DNA of 64,000 bases from NCBI RefSeq assembly GCF_014451325.2, contig NZ_JACSCH020000008.1, positions 124,001 to 188,000 of the forward strand, in the 5' to 3' direction. This DNA comes from Streptomyces sp. CB02980. Its GTDB lineage: Bacteria > Actinomycetota > Actinomycetes > Streptomycetales > Streptomycetaceae. Numbering within the stretch: position 1 is the first letter of the stretch; each line of letters begins with the position of its first letter. The notes below the pieces were generated by a model that ran no database searches, was not told the DNA's origin, and saw only the letters and a list, made by a program, of their open reading frames with translations. The translations under genes were made by a program, and so were the position numbers. Positions 1 through 7,190 of the stretch are shown piece by piece.

Positions 1-492
1 TGCCTGCACCTGGTGCGCCTCGACCACGGCTCGGCCGTCGCCAACACGGTCGCCCGCAGCCTGGTCGTACCCCCGCACCGGGCGGGCGGCCAGGCCCAGT
101 TCGTCACCACGCCCGTGCCCGCGCGCGACGACCACCCGCTCGGCGATCTGCTCCCCTGGGTGATGGAGCGGCTCGACCAGCCGCTGACCGTGGACGACCT
201 GGCCCGCCGGGCGCGGATGAGCTCGCGCAACCTGGGCCGCCACTTCCGGTCGGTGACCGGTACGACCCCGCTGCAGTGGCTGCTGACCCAGCGGATCCGC
301 CACGCCCAGGAGTTGCTGGAGTCCACCGACGAAAGCGTCGAGGGCATCGCGACCGCCACCGGCATGGGCACCGCCACGACCCTGCGCCGGCACTTCAACC
401 GCACCGTCGGCGTCCCCCCGGACGCCTACCGCCGCACCTTCCGCGCCCGCGCCCGCGGTGCCGCCGGCTACGAACCAGGGCGGTCCGGGTGA
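1..492 (+). CDS. AraC-family (GlxA-like) transcriptional regulator, 3' part
   Basis: The reading frame is open from the first base of the window, so the N-terminal part is missing. What remains is the end of a DJ-1/PfpI-like ligand domain followed by a complete AraC/XylS DNA-binding domain of about 100 residues with two helix-turn-helix units. The first recognition region carries RRARMSSRNLGRHFR and the second GMGTATTLRRHFNR. The arrangement DJ-1-like domain plus C-terminal AraC domain is the GlxA/FtrA type of regulator known from Streptomyces. The gene ends at TGA 490-492 just before a strong hairpin. Its ligand and targets cannot be told from this fragment. Confidence 0.9.
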   Translation, partial: CLHLVRLDHGSAVANTVARSLVVPPHRAGGQAQFVTTPVPARDDHPLGDLLPWVMERLDQPLTVDDLARRARMSSRNLGRHFRSVTGTTPLQWLLTQRIRHAQELLESTDESVEGIATATGMGTATTLRRHFNRTVGVPPDAYRRTFRARARGAAGYEPGRSG

Positions 493-503
493 CATGACCG
501 GAG

Positions 504-537
504 CGGGCCCCGCCGACCGTCAGGTCGGCGGGGCCCG
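504..537. terminator. Intrinsic terminator between convergent genes
   Basis: A perfect 15-bp stem (504-518 with 523-537) closes a 4-base loop, GTCA. It lies between the end of the AraC-type gene and the end of the leftward SnoaL-like gene, so it can serve both. There is no U-tract, as is common for actinomycete terminators. Confidence 0.75.
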
Positions 538-588
538 GTGATCGTGAATCTCAGCCGGTGGTGAACGTCGGTGAAGCGGACCCGGACC

Positions 589-1038
589 TCAGTCCGTCGG
601 TGTCGGCACGGTGCAGGCGTCGGCGATGGCACGCGTGTCCCAGTAGAACGGACGGACCTCGGTGATCCGCCCGTCCTTGACAGTGATCGCTTGCAGAATG
701 GGGAAGCTGAGTTCACGGCCGGTCGCGCGAGCGCGAGCACGGACCTGTGTGAGCACGACCGCAGTCTCACCGGTGGCAAGGAACTCCTGCTCCACCATGT
801 CGAACGACTCCCATGCCTCTCCCATCATGAGGAAGAACTGCTTCATGCCGTCGTGCCCACGCCAGACGCCTCCGTAGGGCAGAGCGTCTGCTTGGTGCAG
901 CTCGACATCCGGCGCAAAGAAGGGGGCGAGGAGGTCGAACGAAGCCTCACCAGGGCCTCCCGCCGCCAGGTACTCCGCCTCAGCTGCATACATGCCGGTG
1001 AGAACTGTTGCTGATTCCGTAGTGGATGACATCCTCAT
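589..1038 (-). CDS. SnoaL-like / NTF2-fold protein
   Basis: A small protein of about 149 residues with the NTF2-like SnoaL pattern: an N-terminal helix, FDLLAPFFAPDVELHQADALP, the WRGHDGMKQFF segment that marks SnoaL-type domains, and a C-terminal strand ending in ITEVRPFYWDT. Family members are small cyclases, isomerases or dehydratases, and many have no known substrate. The start is placed at ATG 1038. A second ATG at 1032 is equally possible, and neither has a clear ribosome binding site. No functional partner is adjacent. Confidence 0.8.
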   Translation of the reverse strand: MRMSSTTESATVLTGMYAAEAEYLAAGGPGEASFDLLAPFFAPDVELHQADALPYGGVWRGHDGMKQFFLMMGEAWESFDMVEQEFLATGETAVVLTQVRARARATGRELSFPILQAITVKDGRITEVRPFYWDTRAIADACTVPTPTD

Positions 1039-1385
1039 GGCGCCATCATGAGCACCGCAGCAGGACCTTGCTGGCGGCAATCAGACATCGTCGTGCCGCG
1101 AGGTGCCGGCCCGGACCGTGGGGTGGGTCTGCCACCGCCTGAGGTTGGCGTCGCTGCGTTCGTGGCCGGCCTGTGCCACGCCCGTACCGCGCACGCCGTC
1201 GGCGACGACACCCTCGACCTCGCACGCCGCCCTCCTGTCCTTTGGGCCGGGCAAGGGTCACGGGCCAGGAAAAAGGGGCAAGCGAAACGAGCACCTCCAG
1301 CAGCGGCCCGGACGGCGGCACCCGGTCCGAAGTGGTCCCCGACGGCGTGACAGAAGTGGACCTTCACCAGGGCCGCGCGCCTTCC
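1039..1385. other. Gap without a recognised gene
   Basis: About 350 bases lie between the starts of two divergent genes. Short frames are open on both strands, but their compositions (Arg/Pro/Ala-rich, no family resemblance) look like GC-driven open frames rather than genes. The right end holds the promoter of the EamA-type gene. The rest is long for a plain intergenic region and may be decayed coding DNA, which I cannot identify. Confidence 0.4.
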
Positions 1386-1391
1386 TAGCGT
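1386..1391 (+). promoter_or_regulatory. -10 element of a probable leaderless transcript
   Basis: TAGCGT ends 7 bases before ATG 1399. That would place the transcription start at or next to the start codon. The only GGAGG nearby lies 1 base from the ATG, too close to act as a ribosome binding site. Both facts favour leaderless translation. No good -35 element is visible. Confidence 0.45.
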
Positions 1392-1398
1392 CGGAGGC

Positions 1399-2592
1399 AT
1401 GAACGCGAACGCCCTCCGCGGGGTCCTCCTCGTGACCCTCGCCTACGCCCTCGTCGGCGCCTCCTTCACCGCGAACAGCCTCCTCGGCGACTACCCGTAC
1501 GCGGGCGGCCAGGCCCTGCGCTACGGCGCCGCCTGTCTGCTTCTGCTCCCCCTGCTCGGCCGCGCCGGGCTCGCCCCGCTGCGGATCCTGACCGCCCGTC
1601 ACTGGTTGCGGCTCGCCACCCTCGCGGGGGTCGGCATGGTCGGCTTCAACCTGGCGGTCCTCGCCGCCGAGCGGACCGCCGAGCCGGCCGTGCCCGGCGT
1701 CCTCGTCGGCTGCGCCCCGGTCGTCGTCGCCGTCCTCGTCCCGCTGACCGAGGGCCGCAGGCCCGCCCCCGCCGTGCTGTACGGGGCACTGCTCGTCGCC
1801 GCCGGTGCCTTCACCGTGCAGGGCTGGGGGCGTACGGACCTGGCCGGAATCGGCTGGTCGGTGGCCGCGCTCGCGGGCGAGGTCGGCTTCACGGTGCTGG
1901 CCGTCCCCGTCCTTCGGCTGCTCGGGCCGAAGCTGCTCACGGCAGTCGTGTGCGGGGTCGGCGCGGCCGAGGCGGCGCTCGTGGGCCTGATCGTGGACGG
2001 GGCCGGTCTCGTCCGGATGCCGACGGCGGTGGAGGCCGGCGCCCTGGTCTGGCAGGCGGCGCTCGCCACCGTGGTCGGGTTCGTCCTGTTCTACATGGGT
2101 GTCCAGCGGGTCGGCATGGAGCGGGCCACCCTCTTCACCGGCGCGATCCCGGTCGCCGCCGCGCTGAGCGCCGCCCTGGTCGCGGGCGCCGCCTTCGGTC
2201 TCCCGCAGGCGGTCGGCAGCCTGCTGGTGGGGGCCGGTGCCGCCGTGGGCACCGGCCTCTTCACGCGAAGGACTCGAAGCGCCCGGCCGGCCCCGGGGGC
2301 GGCCTCAGACGCCGCTGCCGTCCAGGATCACGCGCGCGACGAGAGCCGGGTCGTCGTTCATGGGCACATGACCGCAGCCGGGCAGCCGGACGAGCCGGGC
2401 ACCGGGGATGGTGTGCTTGGCGCGGACGCCCTGCCGGGGGAGGAGCAGCCGGTCGCGAGCACCCCAGGCCACCGTGACGGGGACGTCGGCGACGTCGTCG
2501 CGGAAGCGCACGCTCCCGCCGGCGGCCAGGGTCTGGCGGAACCCGGTGGCCCCGCGCAGCGCGAGCGTTTCGGCGTAGGCGGCCGCGGGTGA
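1399..2592 (+). CDS. EamA/DMT-family membrane exporter
   Basis: The first 295 residues or so form a typical drug/metabolite transporter with ten predicted membrane helices in two EamA repeats, beginning LRGVLLVTLAYALVGASF and ending near AVGTGLFTRR. Such proteins export small metabolites across the cytoplasmic membrane; the substrate is unknown. The normal family length would end near position 2320, but no stop codon follows until 2590-2592. The last 95 or so residues are therefore hydrophilic, unrelated to the family, and read antisense to the 3' end of the neighbouring hydrolase gene. Either the tail is real and translated, or the ancestral stop was lost. The transporter assignment is firm; the natural C-terminus is not. 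Confidence 0.8.
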   Translation: MNANALRGVLLVTLAYALVGASFTANSLLGDYPYAGGQALRYGAACLLLLPLLGRAGLAPLRILTARHWLRLATLAGVGMVGFNLAVLAAERTAEPAVPGVLVGCAPVVVAVLVPLTEGRRPAPAVLYGALLVAAGAFTVQGWGRTDLAGIGWSVAALAGEVGFTVLAVPVLRLLGPKLLTAVVCGVGAAEAALVGLIVDGAGLVRMPTAVEAGALVWQAALATVVGFVLFYMGVQRVGMERATLFTGAIPVAAALSAALVAGAAFGLPQAVGSLLVGAGAAVGTGLFTRRTRSARPAPGAASDAAAVQDHARDESRVVVHGHMTAAGQPDEPGTGDGVLGADALPGEEQPVASTPGHRDGDVGDVVAEAHAPAGGQGLAEPGGPAQRERFGVGGRG

Positions 2593-3138
2593 ACGGCGCC
2601 CCGGGCGGGCGTAGATCGTGCTGGTGAGCACGGTGCGCCCGACGGCGGTCCGGGAGAGGCGGTCGATCACCGGCACGGGCAGCGACCTCGCGGCGCCCCG
2701 CATCGCCCGCAGCGTCACGAAGGCGTACCGCCGCTCGCCCTCCGACCAGAAGCCGGCGGGGGAGAGGGCGGTGACCGAGCGCACCAGCTTCTCCCGGCCC
2801 AGCTCCAGGGCGAGCAGCCCGCCGAGCGAGTTCCCGGCCACATGGGGGCGTTCGACGCCGACGGCCGCGCAGAAGGCGCCGAGCACGCTCCCGACGGTGG
2901 ACAGGTCGTACGGGCAGCCCTCGGGCAGCTCGTCGGAGTCGCCGAAACCGGGCAGGTCCACGGCGATCACGTCCCGCTCCGCGGCCAGGATGTCCAGCAC
3001 GGGTTCCCAGGCCTGCCAGTGGTGGCCGATCCCGTGCAGGAGCAGCAGCGGTTCCCCCGCGCCCCGGCGTTCGTACGTGAGGGACGCCGTGCGGGGGCCC
3101 GCCGGGGTCTCGATCGTGAACGCGATCCGTTCGGGCAT
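2305..3138 (-). CDS. Alpha/beta-fold hydrolase
   Basis: The 277-residue protein has the alpha/beta hydrolase landmarks: LLLLHGIGHHWQAW with the HG oxyanion motif near residue 35, the nucleophile elbow GNSLGG near residue 103, an acid in VAWGARDRLLLP, and the catalytic His in GCGHVPMNDDP near the C-terminus. It is probably a soluble esterase or related hydrolase; the substrate cannot be inferred. It is divergent from the ECF41 sigma factor gene, with about 120 bases between the starts, so the two may be co-regulated. Its last 288 bases are also read in the opposite direction by the exporter frame. Confidence 0.88.
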   Translation of the reverse strand: MPERIAFTIETPAGPRTASLTYERRGAGEPLLLLHGIGHHWQAWEPVLDILAAERDVIAVDLPGFGDSDELPEGCPYDLSTVGSVLGAFCAAVGVERPHVAGNSLGGLLALELGREKLVRSVTALSPAGFWSEGERRYAFVTLRAMRGAARSLPVPVIDRLSRTAVGRTVLTSTIYARPGRRSPAAAYAETLALRGATGFRQTLAAGGSVRFRDDVADVPVTVAWGARDRLLLPRQGVRAKHTIPGARLVRLPGCGHVPMNDDPALVARVILDGSGV

Positions 3139-3148
3139 GCGGACTCCC

Positions 3149-3175
3149 TGTCCTGAAGCTTTTAGACGTCCCGTC
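3149..3175 (+). promoter_or_regulatory. Possible ECF41-type promoter
   Basis: TGTCCTG (3149-3155), a 16-base spacer and CGTC (3172-3175) partly match the TGTCACA/CGTC pattern reported for ECF41 sigma factors, which often control their own promoters. The -35 match is only four contiguous bases, so this is weak. Confidence 0.2.
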
Positions 3176-3259
3176 AGTGAGAATTACCGATCAGTAGCCT
3201 GGAGTTCAAGCCCCCGCCCGAAACTGGACAGCGCGACCGCGGTGGGCTGGGATGGACGG

Positions 3260-4156
3260 GTGCCCACCGATATTCCGACCGACACCCTGACCGAGCACTT
3301 CGAGGAGCACCGCCCGATGCTCCTCGGCGTCGCCTACCGGATGCTCGGCCGCGCCGCCGACGCCGAAGACGTCGTCCAGGAGGCCTGGCTGCGCTGGACC
3401 GCGGAGGACCGGGCCGACGTCCGCGAGCCCCGGGCCTTCCTCGTACGGATCACGACGCGGCTCGCCATCGACCGGCTCCGGCAGGCCCAGGCGCGCCGCG
3501 AGTCCTACGTCGGCCCCTGGCTGCCCGAGCCCGTCGTCACCGACTTCGGACCGACCGCGCCCGACACCGCCGAGCGCGCCCTGCTCGCCGACTCCGTCTC
3601 GCTCGCCGTCCTCGTCGTCCTCGAATCCCTCTCCCCGCTGGAGCGGGCCGTCTTCGTGCTGCGCGAGGCCTTCGGCTTCCCGTACGCCGAGATCGCCACC
3701 GCCCTGGACCGCACCGAGGCGGCCGTGCGCCAGCTCGGGGGGCGCGCCCGGCGTCATGTCGACGAGGGCAAGCCGCGCTACGACGTCGACCCGACCGAGC
3801 GCCGGGACCTGACCGAGCGCTTCCTCACCGCGGCGGCGGGCGGCGACCTCGGCGATCTCCTCGCCCTGCTCGCCCCCGACGTACGGCTCGTCGGCGACAG
3901 CGGCGGCAAGTCCAAGGCCCCGCTGCGGATCATCGAGAGCGCCGACAAGGTCGGCCGCTTCCTGCACGCCACCGCCCAGGGCGCGAACGAGATCTTCGAG
4001 TTCCGCTTCCTCGAACTCAACGGCGCCCCCGCCCTGCTCGCCCTCGTCGACGGCAAGCCGGACGCCTTCTTCCAGATCGAGGTGCTCGACGGGCGCGTCC
4101 AGTGCGTCTACATCATCCGCAACCCCGACAAGCTCCAGGCGCTCGTCGGCCTCTGA
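3260..4156 (+). CDS. sigJ: ECF41-family RNA polymerase sigma factor (SigJ-like)
   Basis: The roughly 298-residue protein has sigma-70 region 2 (LLGVAYRMLGRAADAEDVVQ), region 4 (LSPLERAVFVLREAFGFPY) and a C-terminal SnoaL-like extension. The three sequence marks of ECF41 factors are present: WLPEP between regions 2 and 4, a DGGGR-type motif written here as DSGGK, and NPDKL near the C-terminus. In this group the extension replaces a separate anti-sigma factor and tunes activity. GTG 3260 is taken as start; an in-frame GTG at 3242 is possible. ECF41 genes usually sit beside a carboxymuconolactone decarboxylase, oxidoreductase or epimerase gene. Here the neighbour is a divergent alpha/beta hydrolase, which may be its target. 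Confidence 0.9.
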   Translation: MPTDIPTDTLTEHFEEHRPMLLGVAYRMLGRAADAEDVVQEAWLRWTAEDRADVREPRAFLVRITTRLAIDRLRQAQARRESYVGPWLPEPVVTDFGPTAPDTAERALLADSVSLAVLVVLESLSPLERAVFVLREAFGFPYAEIATALDRTEAAVRQLGGRARRHVDEGKPRYDVDPTERRDLTERFLTAAAGGDLGDLLALLAPDVRLVGDSGGKSKAPLRIIESADKVGRFLHATAQGANEIFEFRFLELNGAPALLALVDGKPDAFFQIEVLDGRVQCVYIIRNPDKLQALVGL

Positions 4157-4216
4157 CACACCCGGGACGCGCCCCGCGCGACGAAACGGCCCGATCGCGC
4201 CGATCGGCCGGAACTT

Positions 4217-4250
4217 CACCCCGTCTCCCACCAGGGAGGCGGGGTGTTTT
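4217..4250 (+). terminator. Intrinsic terminator of the sigma factor gene
   Basis: A 13-bp stem (4217-4229 with 4234-4246, one G-T pair) with loop ACCA is followed by TTTT. It lies 60 bases after the stop codon of the sigma factor gene. Confidence 0.85.
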
Positions 4251-4332
4251 GCTGCGCAGGGCACACGGGGGCGCGAACGTCCTGTGAACGATCTAGGTCA
4301 GAGGGTCACATTCGGGGGCGTTCGACAGAGGA

Positions 4333-4367
4333 TTGGTCTTGACCAAGGGGTGGGCTCGCCTTATGGT
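4333..4367 (+). promoter_or_regulatory. Promoter with overlapping operator dyad of the GntR-type gene
   Basis: TTGACC (4339-4344), a 17-base spacer and TATGGT (4362-4367) form a good housekeeping promoter. A perfect inverted repeat, TTGGTC-TT-GACCAA (4333-4346), covers the -35 box. The dyad resembles the operators of HutC-type GntR regulators such as the DasR site (core TGGTCTAGACCA), so autoregulation by the gene downstream is likely. Confidence 0.65.
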
Positions 4368-4447
4368 CGCAGAGTTAGTGCAGGAACCTTTAATAAACAA
4401 GGGCGCGGAAAAACGCCGCGGGACACGGCGAATTGCGGAGGATCAGG

Positions 4448-5188
4448 GTGGGGACCACGCAGCTGGCATCGGTACCGGAACCGAAGTACCAGCACCTCAA
4501 GACAGTCATCGGCGAAGCACTCGACTCGGACTTCGCGGTCGGGGAGATCCTCCCCAACGAGCGCGATCTCGCGGCACGCTTCGGCGTCGCCCGTGCCACG
4601 CTCCGCCAGGCCCTGGAGCAGCTGGAACTCGAAGGCAGACTGCAGCGCCGTCGCGGCGTCGGCACCACCGTCGCCCCGCCGCGCGTCGGCGTCGACGTCT
4701 CCACCACCCAGCACACCTGGCCGGGTGTCGGTGACGAGGCCTGGCAGTCCCTCGACTCCGCCGCCGACGTGGCCCCGGCCGCCGTCGCGCGCGTCCTGGA
4801 CAGCGGCGCCGAGGAGCGGGTGCACATCGTCCGCCGCATCCGCGTCAGCCAGGGCCAGCCCGTCGCCGCCGAGCTGCTCTACGTGCCCGCCGGCTCCGTC
4901 CCGGGCCTCAGCGCCATCGACGCGCCCGCCGGACCCGCCCGCGCCCGCGCGGTGCTCCGCGAACTCCAGCACCTCGCCCTCGACGGCCAGGACCGCTCCG
5001 TGGAGCTCGGCTCCGCCCGCGCCGACGACGCCAAGGAGCTCGACCGGCTGCCCGGCGCGCCCGTGCTCGTCGTGACGACCCGCTACCTCTCCGGAGGGCG
5101 TACCGCCGCCGTCTCCGTGGCCACCTACCGCGCCGACACCTGCCGCCTCACCTTCGGCGACTCGGTCGACCTGGTCATGGCCTCGTAG
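4448..5188 (+). CDS. GntR-family (HutC-type) transcriptional regulator
   Basis: The roughly 246-residue protein has an N-terminal winged helix of the GntR family: KYQHLKTVIGEALD, the first-helix motif LPNERDLAARFGVARATLRQ, and the wing LQRRRGVGTTVA. A UTRA-type ligand domain follows, with SGAEERVHIVRRIRVSQGQPV and the C-terminal strand TYRADTCRLTFGDSVDL. GTG 4448 is chosen because GGAGGA lies 5 bases upstream. UTRA domains bind small ligands such as sugar phosphates or amino acids; the ligand here is unknown. The promoter dyad suggests negative autoregulation. The convergent ROK-type gene is another sugar-type regulator but is not in the same transcript. Confidence 0.9.
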   Translation: MGTTQLASVPEPKYQHLKTVIGEALDSDFAVGEILPNERDLAARFGVARATLRQALEQLELEGRLQRRRGVGTTVAPPRVGVDVSTTQHTWPGVGDEAWQSLDSAADVAPAAVARVLDSGAEERVHIVRRIRVSQGQPVAAELLYVPAGSVPGLSAIDAPAGPARARAVLRELQHLALDGQDRSVELGSARADDAKELDRLPGAPVLVVTTRYLSGGRTAAVSVATYRADTCRLTFGDSVDLVMAS

Positions 5189-5218
5189 CGCCCCTCCCAC
5201 GAACACCGGACACCGGCC

Positions 5219-5258
5219 GACGGCCCGTCGCGAGGATCCCTCCTAGCGGCGGGCCGTC
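5219..5258. terminator. Terminator between convergent regulators
   Basis: The arms GACGGCCCG (5219-5227) and CGGGCCGTC (5250-5258) form a 9-bp stem that extends inward with one mismatch. The right arm lies inside the last codons of the ROK-type gene. It can act for both the GntR-type and the ROK-type gene. Confidence 0.6.
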
Positions 5259-6400
5259 ACCGTGCCGTCGACCGCGAAGAGCTGCTCCTCGACGTGGTCG
5301 AGGGCGAGTCGCAGCGCACCCGTCCCCACCGCGGCCTCGCCGAGCAGCGACAGCACCACCCGGGGCGGCCGCAGACAGAACCGGGCCAGCTCCTCCCGGA
5401 GCGGCTGGAGCACGCCGTCCAGGCCGGCCGCCCAGCCGCCGACGACGACCAGCTCGGGGTCGATCGCCAGGACCAGCGCCGCCACGTCGTGCACGAGCCG
5501 CTGGATGAACCGCTCCACCGCCGCCTCCGCGCGCGCGTCGCCCTTGCGGGCCAGCGCGAAGACCTCGGCGACCGCCTGCTCGTCCAGCGGGTGCAGCGGC
5601 TCGTCCGTCGTCGACAGCAGATGCTCGGGGGTGACGCCCCGGCCGAGCAGGTGCAGGGCGCCGATCTCCCCGGCCGCCCCGCCGAAACCGCGGTGCAGCC
5701 GGCCGCCGATCAGCGAACCGGCGCCCGGACTCAGCCCGGCGAGGACGAAGACGATGTCGTCGGAGTCGGTCGCGGCACCCTTCCAGTGCTCGGCGACGGC
5801 CGCCGCGTTCGCGTCGTTCTCCACGATGACCGGGCACTTGAAGGAGCGCCGCAGCCGCTCGCCGAGCGCGAGACCCGTCCAGCCCGGCAGGGCCGTACCG
5901 AGGCGGACGGTGCCGTCGGCCTCCACGATGCCGGGGGTGCCGACGCCGACGGCCCGCAGATTGGACCGGGCGACCCCGGCCCTGCGCAGCACGTCGGCCA
6001 CGACCGTACGCACCCGGTCCAGGCGCTCGTCCTCGGGAGCCGTCTCCGACACCTCGCGCGAACCGGCGCCGATGATCCGCCCGTCCAGACCGGAGAGCAG
6101 CGCGGCCACCCGGTGCGGGCCGATCTCGATGCCGAGCAGATGACCGGCCTCGGCGCGGAAGCGGAACCTCCGCGCGGGACGCCCCTGGCGCCGGGCCTCG
6201 CCCTCCTCGGGCGCCGCCTCGACGACGAGGCCGCCCTCCATGAGTCCCTCGACGACCCCTTCGACCGTGGGCCGGGAAAGGCCCGTGATCCGGGTCAGAT
6301 CCGTGAGCGTCGGCGCTTCGGCGCCGCGCAGCGCATGGAGTACCACCGCGGAGTTGATCCGCCGCAGCAGAGACGGATCCCCGCCGGTCAGCCGCCCCAC
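5243..6400 (-). CDS. ROK-family transcriptional regulator
   Basis: A winged-helix N-terminus (SLLRRINSAVVLHALR, then LTRITGLSRPTVEGVVEGL) is fused to a ROK domain of about 300 residues with the nucleotide-binding stretches LGIEIGPHRVAALLSG and VGVGTPGIV, and ENDANAAAVAEHW. The zinc-binding Cys cluster and the E-x-G-H substrate motif of active ROK sugar kinases are absent; the matching place reads GEIGALHLLGRG. This favours a pure repressor that senses a sugar or sugar phosphate without phosphorylating it. GTG 6400 is chosen because GGGAGG lies 7 bases upstream; a GTG at 6424 has no such site. The target operon is not obvious from the neighbours. Confidence 0.87.
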   Translation of the reverse strand: MGRLTGGDPSLLRRINSAVVLHALRGAEAPTLTDLTRITGLSRPTVEGVVEGLMEGGLVVEAAPEEGEARRQGRPARRFRFRAEAGHLLGIEIGPHRVAALLSGLDGRIIGAGSREVSETAPEDERLDRVRTVVADVLRRAGVARSNLRAVGVGTPGIVEADGTVRLGTALPGWTGLALGERLRRSFKCPVIVENDANAAAVAEHWKGAATDSDDIVFVLAGLSPGAGSLIGGRLHRGFGGAAGEIGALHLLGRGVTPEHLLSTTDEPLHPLDEQAVAEVFALARKGDARAEAAVERFIQRLVHDVAALVLAIDPELVVVGGWAAGLDGVLQPLREELARFCLRPPRVVLSLLGEAAVGTGALRLALDHVEEQLFAVDGTVTARR

Positions 6401-6619
6401 AGTGTGTCCTCCCAGCTCGTGCACCTCTTCGGCGGATGGTACTCAATGGGCCCGGTCGCGGCGAGTGCCGCCCCCATGACGCTTTGGATTCGCCCGCGGT
6501 CCGGTACGGGTCAGACGCCGTCTCCCGGCCGGCTCCACGCCGTCGGCGGGCCCGGCCCGCCGGCCGTCACGGAGTCTGACGCGGCGCCAACTGTCAGTGG
6601 TGGGAGCTTTACTGGAGCC

Positions 6620-7030
6620 ATGACCACGGCAGACCGTCTGGCGGCGATCGACTTACTCAGGGCCCGGGGATTCGACGGCGGCCCGGACCACCACCTGGCG
6701 GAGCTCGCGACCAGCGAGGACTTCTGGGAGGACGACGGCACGCGCCGCCCGATCGTCGAGGACCAGTACGAAGCGGAACGGGACGGGCTCGGCGTCCTGC
6801 TCACCGCCCGCTGGGGCGAGCCCCGGGAGCTCGACCTCGGGCCCGTGCTGGAGCGGAGCATGGAGGGCGAGTCGATACCCGAGCCCTGGTCCACCCTCAG
6901 CTGCCACACCCCGGACCTGCGCCTGTGGCGGGCCGACGGACTGTGGATCGGACTCGGCGTCTCCCAGTGGGACAGGGAACTGCCGTTTCAGCTGCTCGCC
7001 GTGCTCACCACGGTCGACCCGCCGACGTGA
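6620..7030 (+). CDS. Hypothetical protein, TTA-containing gene
   Basis: A 136-residue acidic cytoplasmic protein without signal peptide or membrane helix. I do not recognise a family. It has a Trp-rich C-terminal half (RLWRADGLWIGLGVSQWDRE). The start ATG 6620 follows a weak GGAG. Codon 12 is TTA (6653-6655). In Streptomyces this leucine codon is read only by the bldA tRNA, so translation is probably tied to development. The gene is flanked by the divergent ROK-type regulator and convergent purB. Confidence 0.75.
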   Translation: MTTADRLAAIDLLRARGFDGGPDHHLAELATSEDFWEDDGTRRPIVEDQYEAERDGLGVLLTARWGEPRELDLGPVLERSMEGESIPEPWSTLSCHTPDLRLWRADGLWIGLGVSQWDRELPFQLLAVLTTVDPPT

Positions 7031-7110
7031 CGTCCGGCCGGAGCGCCGGTGGTCACCCCGCTCGGGTTGGGCAGCGCCCAGATCCGGGTGATCCCGCAGC
7101 ACAACACCGA

Positions 7111-7158
7111 GAGGCCGCCCGCCACCACGTCGGGAACGACGCGGTCACGGGCGGCCTC
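7111..7158. terminator. Possible terminator between convergent genes
   Basis: A perfect 11-bp inverted repeat (GAGGCCGCCCG at 7111-7121, complement at 7148-7158) has a 26-base loop. It lies between the 3' end of the TTA-containing gene and the 3' end of purB. Confidence 0.5.
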
Positions 7159-7190
7159 CGGCTGCTCCTTGGTGAACCGGGGGCTCCGGG

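Noticed and set aside
1039..1398. Small open frames on both strands before the EamA gene
   Set aside because: No ribosome binding site, no family resemblance and Arg/Pro-rich composition. Treated as a gap, although decayed coding DNA is possible.
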